From Gammaproteobacteria bacterium (GTDB lineage: Bacteria; Pseudomonadota; Gammaproteobacteria; Steroidobacterales; Steroidobacteraceae), in contig PMNQ01000102.1 of assembly GCA_003162555.1 (NCBI GenBank), forward strand, positions 1 to 5,035: 5,035 nucleotides of DNA, in the 5' to 3' direction. Positions within the stretch are counted from its first letter, which is position 1. Each line of letters opens with the position of its first letter. Positions 1-4,777 of the stretch are shown here, piece after piece. Under the pieces are notes generated by a model that saw only the letters and a list, made by a program, of their open reading frames with translations, did not search any database and had not been told where the DNA came from. The position numbers were made by a program, and so were the translations under genes.

Positions 1-123
1 ATCGGCCGCACCGGCCGCGCGGGACGGAGTGGTGAGGCTGTGTCGCTGGTGAGCCGCGATGAGCGCGACCGCCTGCGCGCGATCGAGAAAATGCTGGGTC
101 GGACGATTCCGGTCGCGGCCTAG
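1..123 (+). CDS. DEAD-box ATP-dependent RNA helicase, C-terminal end (partial, RhlE-like)
   Basis: Only the last 40 codons are present; the 5' part lies left of the window. Frame 1 opens with IGRTGRAGRSG, the core of helicase motif VI (HRIGRTGRAG), which contacts ATP and couples hydrolysis to RNA unwinding in the second RecA domain of DEAD-box proteins. It continues as EAVSLVSRDERDRLRAIEKM, the helix that normally follows motif VI, then LGRTIPVAA and a TAG stop. The segment around AIEKMLGR resembles the RhlE subgroup. The protein ends about 25 residues after motif VI, so it lacks the long basic tail found in many RhlE proteins. The family call is firm; the subgroup is a guess because no other motif is visible. 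Its stop codon overlaps that of the convergent gre-like gene. Confidence 0.88.
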   Translation: MGRTGRAGRSGEAVSLVSRDERDRLRAIEKMLGRTIPVAA

Positions 124-584
124 CTCTGCAGCTCGATTATCTCGGCGGTCTGTCCGGCGAATGGCAGTTGCTCGCCGACGCTCATGCCCATCAGGGATCG
201 GGCGAGCGGCGAGACATAGCTGATCAGGCCGGCCTTCGGGTCGGCCTCGTCCTCGCCCACCAGCTGGAATGACTGCGTTGCGCCGCTCGCTAGCTGCAAC
301 ACCGCCCGCACTCCGAAGCGCACTTGTTCGGGCCGCGCCGCCGGGCTGACCGGTTTGGCGCTGTCGCGGCGCGCCTGGAAATAGCGCAGGTCGCGCGCGA
401 TGCGCGCCAGCGCCGCAGCATCGTTGGCCGCGCGCGCCGCGCTCCGTTCGGCTTCGAGTTCGCGCACACGTGATTCAAGCAGGGTCTGGCCGCGGGGCGT
501 GACCAGGTTCGGGTGCGGGCTGATGGCGCGTTCGGGCAGCGCATCCGTGTCCTGATCCGATTCCTTGACGAATGCACGGCTCAT
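120..584 (-). CDS. GreA/GreB-family transcription factor (GreB-like, shortened coiled coil)
   Basis: A 154-residue protein starting MSRAFVKESD. This start is preferred over an upstream in-frame TTG at 662 because the MSRAFVKE-D...LPERxISPHPNLVTPRG opening is the conserved N-terminus of a known GreB-like subfamily. Residues about 30-78 form a charged helical hairpin (LLESRVRELEAER through ARIARDLRYFQARRD). Residues about 87-152 form the FKBP-like Gre C-terminal domain, with VRFGVRAVLQL, FQLVGEDEADP, ISYVSPLARSLMGMSVGE and a final AEIIEL strand. Canonical Gre factors insert the coiled coil into the RNA polymerase secondary channel and use acidic residues at its tip to stimulate transcript cleavage. 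Here the hairpin is clearly shorter than in E. coli GreB and the GDxxENADY-type tip is absent, so classical cleavage activity is doubtful. The gene is divergent from the DUF5062 gene, with 43 bp between starts and no clear Shine-Dalgarno. Confidence 0.9.
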   Translation of the reverse strand: MSRAFVKESDQDTDALPERAISPHPNLVTPRGQTLLESRVRELEAERSAARAANDAAALARIARDLRYFQARRDSAKPVSPAARPEQVRFGVRAVLQLASGATQSFQLVGEDEADPKAGLISYVSPLARSLMGMSVGEQLPFAGQTAEIIELQS

Positions 585-627
585 GTGAACATCATGCGCT
601 GCGTGGCGCAGGAGCTCAACGACATCG

Positions 628-888
628 ATGAAAAAACTCAAACACGAAGGCGAACTGTTCAAGGCGGGGCTGGCCGCGGGCGTCGCCTACGCTGAAAAAC
701 GCGGCGCGGTGGTATTCGAGCCGACCGATTCGGCCAGCCAGAAGGCGCTGTACGTCTATCGCCTGCTGGTGCACGACAAGAAGATCCAGCCCATGCCCGA
801 GGAGCAGGTGAGCGAGAAGTCGATCCGTCATCGGATCGCCACCTGGTACGCCCATCAACTGCCGAAGGACGACCCGCTGCTGAACTGA
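628..888 (+). CDS. DUF5062 family small protein
   Basis: An 86-residue soluble protein without signal peptide or membrane segment. It opens MKKLKHEGELFKAGLAAGVAYAEKRG, and the middle contains ALYVYRLLVHDKKIQPMPEEQ. The C-terminal part contains SIRHRIATWYAHQLPKDDPLLN. This layout and the LLVxDKxIQP and QLPxDxPLL signatures match what I recall of DUF5062, a family of about 85 residues known mostly from gammaproteobacteria. Its function is unknown and the sequence shows no catalytic motif. It looks entirely alpha-helical. A GGAG at 611-614 is a possible but distant ribosome site, 13 nt before the ATG. It is divergent from the gre-like gene and lies 86 bp upstream of the antitoxin gene, which has its own promoter candidate, so it is probably monocistronic. 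Confidence 0.8.
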   Translation: MKKLKHEGELFKAGLAAGVAYAEKRGAVVFEPTDSASQKALYVYRLLVHDKKIQPMPEEQVSEKSIRHRIATWYAHQLPKDDPLLN

Positions 889-911
889 GTAGCGGGCACC
901 CGCGCGCCAGC

Positions 912-940
912 TTGCGCCGCTTTTACGGGTGTGCTACTTT
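912..940 (+). promoter_or_regulatory. Candidate sigma-70 promoter of the toxin-antitoxin operon
   Basis: A -35-like TTGCGC (912-917) is followed after exactly 17 bp by TACTTT (935-940), which carries the extended -10 dinucleotide TG at 932-933. The hexamers are weak matches (3 of 6 each); the spacing, the extended -10 and the overlap with a palindrome are what support the call. Transcription would start near 947, leaving a leader of about 28 nt before the antitoxin ATG. Confidence 0.45.
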
Positions 941-953
941 TGTAACGCACACC
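928..953. promoter_or_regulatory. Inverted-repeat operator, probable antitoxin binding site
   Basis: GGTGTGC (928-934) and GCACACC (947-953) form a perfect 7-bp inverted repeat. Inside it TAC (935-937) and GTA (942-944) continue the symmetry around TTTT, with an extra AC at 945-946. The palindrome covers the candidate -10 element and start point of the toxin-antitoxin operon. That is where ribbon-helix-helix antitoxins usually bind to autorepress, with the toxin as co-repressor. The symmetry is seen directly; the binding partner is inferred. Confidence 0.6.
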
Positions 954-974
954 GATGAAAAGAGGACAGCCTGT

Positions 975-1256
975 ATGGCAGCAACCACCACCATCCGACT
1001 GCCGCCGAAATTGCGGGCCCGGCTCGGTTCTCTGGCCAAGCAAACCGGAAGATCGGCTCACAGCCTGATCGTTGAAGCGGTCGAGCGGCACGCCGACTAC
1101 GAGGAACAGATGCGCAGCCTGGTCAAGGAGGCTTTGGCCGCTGACGTGGAGATCGAGAAGTCGGGCGAGGTCTTTCGAAGCGAAGACGTACATGCGTGGA
1201 TGAATAGACTGGCAGCGGACAAAGCCGCCGCGCGGCCCAGGCCGTGGCGCAAGTAG
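975..1256 (+). CDS. Ribbon-helix-helix (CopG/ParD-like) antitoxin
   Basis: A 93-residue protein. The ATG at 975 is chosen because AGAGGA (961-966) sits 8 nt upstream and the protein then begins directly with the DNA-binding strand. Longer in-frame versions would run through the operator. Residues 5-11 (TTIRLPP) form the beta strand that pairs in the dimer to contact the major groove. The helices KLRARLGSLAKQTGRS and SLIVEAVERHADYEEQMR complete the ribbon-helix-helix fold (about residues 4-45). The remainder, with VEIEKSGEVFRSEDVHAWMNRL, is the acidic C-terminal part that in ParD/CopG antitoxins wraps the partner toxin, and the tail is basic (RPRPWRK). It lies first in a two-gene operon with the RelE/ParE-like toxin, overlapping it by 13 bp. 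It probably autorepresses through the palindrome at 928-953. The exact family number is not determinable by eye. Confidence 0.88.
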   Translation: MAATTTIRLPPKLRARLGSLAKQTGRSAHSLIVEAVERHADYEEQMRSLVKEALAADVEIEKSGEVFRSEDVHAWMNRLAADKAAARPRPWRK

Positions 1257-1537
1257 TCTATTCCGCACGCTCGCTAGTTCATATTGAGCGCGCGTTTCAG
1301 TTCCTGCGCGACAAGAACCCGGGCGCCGCTGCAGACGCGGCAGCGGCGATATGCTCAGCCGTCGACAATCTCGCGGCACATCCGCTTGTTGGCCGCCGCA
1401 TCGCAGGGGAATTGCGCGAGCTGATCATCTCCTACGGCCAAACAGGTTATATCGCGCTATACCGTTTTGTAATTGCCCGGGACCAGGTGCGCATTCTGGC
1501 AATTCGCCACCAGCGGGAACTGGGATTTTTGCCGTAG
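1244..1537 (+). CDS. RelE/ParE-superfamily toxin
   Basis: A 97-residue protein read from a GTG at 1244 inside the antitoxin gene. No other start in frame gives a complete fold, and the AQVVYSARSLVHIERAFQFL opening is typical of ParE proteins. The order is strand VVYS, helix pair (SLVHIERAFQFL, then AAADAAAAICSAVDNLAAHP), the loop PLVGRRIAGELREL, then strands ELIISYGQTGYIALYRF and DQVRILAIRHQRE. The GELREL and IALYRF...VRILAIRHQRE signatures are those of ParE/RelE toxins. ParE members poison DNA gyrase and RelE members cleave mRNA on the ribosome; sequence alone does not settle the target, although the helical N-terminal hairpin favours a ParE-like type. There is no usable Shine-Dalgarno (AGG ends 2 nt before the GTG), so translation is probably coupled to the antitoxin, keeping toxin yield low. 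It converges on the dehydratase gene 9 bp away. Confidence 0.87.
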   Translation: MAQVVYSARSLVHIERAFQFLRDKNPGAAADAAAAICSAVDNLAAHPLVGRRIAGELRELIISYGQTGYIALYRFVIARDQVRILAIRHQRELGFLP

Positions 1538-1546
1538 GGACGCTGG

Positions 1547-2494
1547 CTAGCCGCCCAGCCGCGTGACATCGACGTTGCCGCCGCTCACCACCACGCCGAC
1601 CCGCAGACCGCGCACGTCGACCACCCGATTCATTACGGCTGCAGCGGCGAGGCACCCTGTGGGCTCGACGACGATCTTCATGCGCTCGGCGAAGAAGCGC
1701 ATCTGCGCACGCAGCTGCTCATCGCTGACCGTCACGATGTCGCTCACCAGCCGCTGCATGACCGGAAACGTCAGCTCGCCCACGGCAGCTGTCTGTGCTC
1801 CGTCAGCAATTGTCTGCGGCACCGCGATGCGCACGATCGCACCGCTTCGCAAGGACTGCTGAGCGTCGTTACCCGCCTCCGGCTCCACGCCGATGACCTT
1901 GCAGTCGGGCGACAAGTTCTCCGCGGCGATCGCGCAGCCCGCCAGCAGACCACCGCCGCCCACGCAAACGAACAGGTAGTCGAGCGCACCGGTTTCCTCG
2001 AACAATTCCATGGCCACCGTGCCCTGGCCGGCAATGACGTCCGGATGGTCAAAGGGCGGCACCAGCGTCGCGCCACGTTCGCTCACCAGCCGTCGCGCCA
2101 GCTCCGAGCGGTCTTCCGTGTAGCGATCATAGAAGACGATTTCCGCGCCATATTCCCGGGTCGCGGCCAGTTTGGCCGGCGCGGAATCGCGCGGCATGAC
2201 GATGACCGCGCTCATGCCCAGCAGCCGCGCGGCCAGGGCCACGGCCTGCGCATGGTTGCCGGAAGAAAACGCGACCGCGCCGTGGCGTTTCTGTTCAGCG
2301 CTGAAACGACTGAGCGTGTTGTAGGCGCCGCGAAACTTGAAGGCGCCTGCGCGCTGGAAATTCTCGCATTTGAAATGCAGCCGGGCGCCGCTGACCTCGT
2401 CGGCCTGTCTTGAGGTCAGAACCGGAGTGCGTATCGCAACGCCCTGCAGCACCTGCGCCGCCGCGGTGACATTCGAGAAATTGATCTGGCCCAA
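1547..2494 (-). CDS. Threonine/serine dehydratase-family PLP enzyme (fold type II)
   Basis: A 315-residue cytoplasmic enzyme with a single catalytic domain and no C-terminal ACT regulatory domain, so it is not biosynthetic IlvA. The PLP lysine is K53 in AGAFKFRGA. SSGNHAQA (77-84) holds the pyridoxal ring region and the serine that acts as acid/base in serine racemase-type members. GGGGLLAG (179-186) binds the cofactor phosphate, and SGGN (304-307) is the C-terminal pyridine-contact motif. E204 and D210 (VEPEAGND) match the divalent-metal site of serine racemases. Likely reactions are ammonia-lyase activity on L-threonine, L-serine or 3-hydroxyaspartate, or serine racemisation; the ENFQRAGAFKFRGA form is common in hydroxyaspartate ammonia-lyase/serine racemase-like proteins. 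The start is a TTG with AGGAG 11 nt upstream; it gives the family's usual 20-25 residues before RTPVLTS, and no ATG lies nearby. It is divergent from the DUF1223 gene. Confidence 0.9.
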   Translation of the reverse strand: MGQINFSNVTAAAQVLQGVAIRTPVLTSRQADEVSGARLHFKCENFQRAGAFKFRGAYNTLSRFSAEQKRHGAVAFSSGNHAQAVALAARLLGMSAVIVMPRDSAPAKLAATREYGAEIVFYDRYTEDRSELARRLVSERGATLVPPFDHPDVIAGQGTVAMELFEETGALDYLFVCVGGGGLLAGCAIAAENLSPDCKVIGVEPEAGNDAQQSLRSGAIVRIAVPQTIADGAQTAAVGELTFPVMQRLVSDIVTVSDEQLRAQMRFFAERMKIVVEPTGCLAAAAVMNRVVDVRGLRVGVVVSGGNVDVTRLGG

Positions 2495-2515
2495 GCGTAG
2501 CCCCGCTCCTGTGGA

Positions 2516-2625
2516 TGCCAGGTATGTTACGCCGGCGCGCGCGTGCGCGCGCAGGCCGCCCGCATCACCGCCTGCGTGGTCGTGCTGCGGGTAACTTCTG
2601 CGTCAACGTGACGAAATACCTGGCA
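2516..2625. repeat. Nested inverted repeats, possible three-way-junction structure
   Basis: TGCCAGGTAT (2516-2525) and ATACCTGGCA (2616-2625) are a perfect 10-bp inverted repeat 90 bp apart. Directly inside, GTTAC (2526-2530) pairs with GTAAC (2591-2595). Within that, GCAGGC (2551-2556) pairs with GCCTGC (2570-2575), extendable outward by CGC/GTG. A separate small hairpin, CGTCA (2601-2605) with TGACG (2609-2613) and an ACG loop, sits in the other arm. The region fills most of the 167 bp between the dehydratase and DUF1223 genes. It ends 36 nt before the DUF1223 ATG and begins 21 nt before the dehydratase TTG, so it could act as a leader RNA structure on either strand or as DNA-level operator sites. 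No flanking target duplication is visible, so evidence for a mobile element is lacking. Confidence 0.6.
2535..2553. other. Alternating purine-pyrimidine (GC/GT) tract
   Basis: Nineteen bases alternate strictly between purine and pyrimidine, almost all GC steps with one GT step at 2543-2544. Such tracts can adopt Z-DNA under negative supercoiling. The tract lies between two divergent genes, where supercoiling accumulates, inside the larger inverted repeat. The alternation is seen directly; any structural role is inferred. Confidence 0.5.
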
Positions 2626-2661
2626 CCAGCCCGGCGGTGGCAACATTGGCGCAGGTACGCG

Positions 2662-3369
2662 ATGACCCATGCATTGGTGACCTGGACCGCAATGGCGGCG
2701 TTGACTGGCGCTGCGGGCGCTGCTGCTGAGCCTCGGCCAGCAGTGGTCGAGCTCTTTACCTCGCAGGGCTGCAGTTCCTGCCCGCCGGCGGACGCCCTGC
2801 TGGGCGAGTTGGCCGCGCGCAGCGATGTGCTGGCACTGGCGTACCACGTCGATTACTGGGATGAACTGGGCTGGCGCGACCGCTTTGAATTGCCGCAGGC
2901 CGTGCAGCGCCAGTCGGAGTATGTGCGGCGCCTGCGGTTGGCCTCGCTATACACGCCGCAGATGGTGATCGACGGGCGCGACGACGTATTGGGCAGTGAC
3001 CGTGTCCGCGTGATGCAACTGCTGACCCGGCCGCGCCCGGCCGTGCCTCTTGCCGTTGCAGTGCGGAGTGGTGCACTGGTCGTAGAGGCGGGTGCTGTGC
3101 CGGGTGCCGCGTCCTGCGATGTGCTCGTGCTCAGCTTTCTGCCCGAGGCCGTGACGGCAATCGGCCGTGGCGAAAACTCCGGACGTACGTTGCGAGAGTT
3201 CAACATCGTCCGATCTGTCCGCACGCTGGGCACATGGCGGGCGACGGCGGCGGCGTGGCGGATCAGCATCGATAGCCTGCCTGTCGATGCGAGCTTTGTG
3301 GCGGTGCTGCTGCAGGATCGGTTGACCGGCTCTATTGTCGCAGCCGCCAAGCTGCCGCTGCCGCGCTAG
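2662..3369 (+). CDS. DUF1223 family exported thioredoxin-fold protein
   Basis: A 235-residue protein. The ATG at 2662 (AGG at 2653-2655, 6 nt spacing) gives a short hydrophobic signal-like leader (residues about 1-22, ending GAAGAAAEPRP). An upstream in-frame ATG at 2515 would add 49 Arg-rich residues encoded by the inverted-repeat region and is rejected. The mature part starts AVVELFTSQGCSSCPPADALL, with a C37-S-S-C40 pair like a thioredoxin active site. HVDYWDELGWRD (62-73), YTPQMVIDG (97-105, with a cis-proline-like TP) and GENSGRTLREFNIVR (170-184) are the other DUF1223 hallmarks. The C-terminal half is beta-rich. The biochemical role of the family is not established; the CxxC pair suggests thiol redox chemistry in the periplasm. 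It converges on the sigma/anti-sigma operon (30 bp gap), so co-regulation is not shown. Confidence 0.88.
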   Translation: MTHALVTWTAMAALTGAAGAAAEPRPAVVELFTSQGCSSCPPADALLGELAARSDVLALAYHVDYWDELGWRDRFELPQAVQRQSEYVRRLRLASLYTPQMVIDGRDDVLGSDRVRVMQLLTRPRPAVPLAVAVRSGALVVEAGAVPGAASCDVLVLSFLPEAVTAIGRGENSGRTLREFNIVRSVRTLGTWRATAAAWRISIDSLPVDASFVAVLLQDRLTGSIVAAAKLPLPR

Positions 3370-3399
3370 TTCGTTCGCGGCGTCGTCACTCTGCAACGC

Positions 3400-4041
3400 C
3401 TATGCGAGCACGCGCCGGCTCGCTCCGGCGACCGCCACCACGCACAGCACGGCTGCCATGTGCAGACCCAAGTCGATTGCCGTGACATCGAAGTGATGGA
3501 AGAACTGCAGCACGAAGGCCGCTAGTGCGGCGACGCCGAGCGCCGCAGTAAGCGCGACCGGGAACGGATCGAGCGGGCGTGCGCGGCGCAGCACCGCGTA
3601 AAGCAGCACGGTCAGCGGCACACTGACGCCGATGATGAACGCAAAGCAGTGGGTACTTTCGCCGATGCGATGAGCCGGCGGCCCGAGGCCAAGTCCGTAC
3701 TGCAGGCAGCCCAGGCCGCTGGTGGCGATCCAAAGCGCCAGCGGTGGGAGCGGTGCGTAGCGCCACAGGCTGCTGCGGTCCGGCAGGCTCAAGTGGAAGG
3801 CTGCTACGACTGCGGTGACACCGGTCAGCAGGGTCGCAGCCGCTTCGAGCGCCATGCGCGGCCCGGCGAAGCGCACCGCGAATGCGGCCAGATCGGCAAA
3901 GCGCAGCACGACGACGCCGATCAGCAGCCCCACCGCTGCGAGCCACAGCGCCGCGCGCCGCGCCGGCGGCAGGAGCGGGCGCACGGGCGCGAGCCCCCGG
4001 GAGAGGGACTCGATCAGCTGTTCCGTGTTGCGTTTCTCCAT
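3400..4041 (-). CDS. nrsF: NrsF-family (DUF1109) membrane anti-sigma factor
   Basis: A 213-residue inner-membrane protein with a short cytoplasmic N-terminus, NTEQLIESLSRGLAPVRPL, typical of the segment NrsF/DUF1109 proteins use to hold their ECF sigma factor. Six hydrophobic segments follow at about 33-53, 60-82, 95-119, 132-151, 159-181 and 186-206. Cysteines are C112 (SGLGCLQYG), C132 (ESTHCFAF) and C200. In Caulobacter NrsF, as I recall, two cysteines near 131 and 181 are needed for signalling; C132 matches the first, but the second position here falls in FFHHF, with histidines instead. It follows the ECF sigma gene on the same strand, so it is second in the operon. The ATG at 4041 fits the family N-terminus; a GTG at 4062, 9 nt after the sigma stop, would add MKDIVKH and is a real alternative through translational coupling. 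The gene symbol is by family. Confidence 0.85.
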   Translation of the reverse strand: MEKRNTEQLIESLSRGLAPVRPLLPPARRAALWLAAVGLLIGVVVLRFADLAAFAVRFAGPRMALEAAATLLTGVTAVVAAFHLSLPDRSSLWRYAPLPPLALWIATSGLGCLQYGLGLGPPAHRIGESTHCFAFIIGVSVPLTVLLYAVLRRARPLDPFPVALTAALGVAALAAFVLQFFHHFDVTAIDLGLHMAAVLCVVAVAGASRRVLA

Positions 4042-4071
4042 ATGCTTCACAATATCTTTCACTTCAGGCCG

Positions 4072-4656
4072 TCAATTGCCGCCGTCCTTGTCCGCGGCCA
4101 CGAGGCTCCGCAGCGCCTTGACCGCGCGGTGCACGGTGACTTTCAGCGCCGCCACGCTCTGGCCCGACTCGCTGGCCGCCTGCGCCACGGATAGGCCGCG
4201 GATCTTGACGGCCTCGAGCGCGCGGCGTTGGCGTTCAGGGAGCGCCGCCAGCAGTGGCGCGATCGCTTCCGCAGCGCGCAATGCTCCTGATTCATTATTC
4301 GCGGCAGGTGCCGCAAAGGTTTCAATGGCCAGCTCGTCGCTGACCTCATGCCGGGCGACGCGCGTGGTGCGCCGGATCCGGTCAATGCCGCGGCGGGCCG
4401 TGATCGAGGCCAGCCAGGGGCTGAAAGGGCGCTGCTGATCCCAGGTATGGCGGATGCGATGCACAGTCAGCAGCACGTCCTGCACCACGTCTTCAGCCTG
4501 GTCCGGGTCGCGGCAGTAACGGCGTGTCATGCTTCTGATGAAAGGCGTAATCGAGCGCAGCAGTTCGTCATAGCTGCGGGCATTGCCGCCCTGGGCGGCG
4601 CGCATCAGCAGCACCCAGGAGGCTTCCTGCTGCTGCAACTGGGATTCCGGAGCCAT
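4072..4656 (-). CDS. sigF: ECF-type RNA polymerase sigma factor, SigF-like (partner of NrsF)
   Basis: A 194-residue sigma-70 family protein with regions 2 and 4 only, as in the ECF group. Region 2 (about 14-96) runs WVLLMRAAQGGNARSYDELL, then RRYCRDPDQAEDVVQDVLLTVH, where DxAEDxVQDV is the -10 binding and core-binding helix. It continues with RHTWDQQRPFSPWLASITARRGIDRIRR; the RHTxDxxRPFxPWL form is typical of sigma factors paired with NrsF. Region 4 (about 135-186) has LPERQRRALEAVKIRGLSVAQAASESGQSVAALKVTVHRAVKAL, the helix-turn-helix for the -35 element. The start at 4656 gives a normal-length ECF protein; earlier in-frame starts (ATG 4725, TTG 4761) would run over the divergent promoter and add residues the family lacks. 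No strong ribosome site is seen. It is first in an operon with the anti-sigma gene and divergent from the DUF2282 gene, its likely target. Confidence 0.9.
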   Translation of the reverse strand: MAPESQLQQQEASWVLLMRAAQGGNARSYDELLRSITPFIRSMTRRYCRDPDQAEDVVQDVLLTVHRIRHTWDQQRPFSPWLASITARRGIDRIRRTTRVARHEVSDELAIETFAAPAANNESGALRAAEAIAPLLAALPERQRRALEAVKIRGLSVAQAASESGQSVAALKVTVHRAVKALRSLVAADKDGGN

Positions 4657-4671
4657 CAGGCCGATGATGTT

Positions 4672-4696
4672 GTAACCTTTCGCCGTGTGCAACGAT
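4672..4696 (+). promoter_or_regulatory. Candidate SigF-type ECF promoter driving the DUF2282 gene
   Basis: GTAACC (4672-4677, preceded by T, giving TGTAACC) is followed after 15 bp by CGAT (4693-4696). This fits the general ECF layout of an AAC-containing -35 and a CG-containing -10, and resembles the GTAACC / CGAA pattern I recall for Caulobacter SigF targets. Transcription would start near 4702, leaving a leader of about 75 nt that carries the strong ribosome site GGAG (4767-4770). The element lies just upstream of the sigma gene's own start on the other strand. I found no convincing copy pointing toward the sigma gene. Confidence 0.6.
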
Positions 4697-4777
4697 TTAG
4701 GGGTAGCCGTGGCGATCCTGGACATCAGAGTCGTACGCGGCCCCAGATAATCAACCAACAATCATCGGAGTAAGACC

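Noticed and set aside
892..903. GCGG/CCGC hairpin after the DUF5062 stop as a rho-independent terminator
   Set aside because: The stem is only 4 bp and no T-run follows directly; the first TTTT is about 18 bp further on.
1542..1559. GCTGG/CCAGC inverted repeat between the toxin and dehydratase genes as a two-way terminator
   Set aside because: The stem is 5 bp with no T-tract on the correct side for either strand, and most of it lies within the end of the dehydratase gene.
2516..2625. Mobile element (MITE) bounded by the 10-bp inverted repeat
   Set aside because: No matching target-site duplication flanks it and no second copy is present in the window, so only a structural description is supported.
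2515..2661. Longer DUF1223 protein starting at the ATG at 2515
   Set aside because: It would add 49 Arg- and Cys-containing residues ahead of a clear signal peptide, encoded by the inverted-repeat region; the ATG at 2662 has a reasonable ribosome site.
3815..4438. Long plus-strand open frame opposite the sigma and anti-sigma genes
   Set aside because: Its product is low-complexity Ser/Arg/Ala-rich with no family resemblance, as expected for the complement of GC-rich genes; both opposite-strand genes have clear domain signatures.
4700..4744. GGGG/CCCC pairing in the DUF2282 leader as a riboswitch or attenuator
   Set aside because: The stem is only 4 bp over a 37-nt loop with no consistent extension.
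4746..4751. GATAAT as a sigma-70 -10 element for the DUF2282 gene
   Set aside because: No -35-like hexamer lies at 16-18 bp upstream, and the ECF-type motif nearby fits the context better.
4657..4761. N-terminally extended sigma factor from ATG 4725 or TTG 4761
   Set aside because: The extra residues do not resemble ECF sigma factors and the coding would cover the promoter of the divergent gene.
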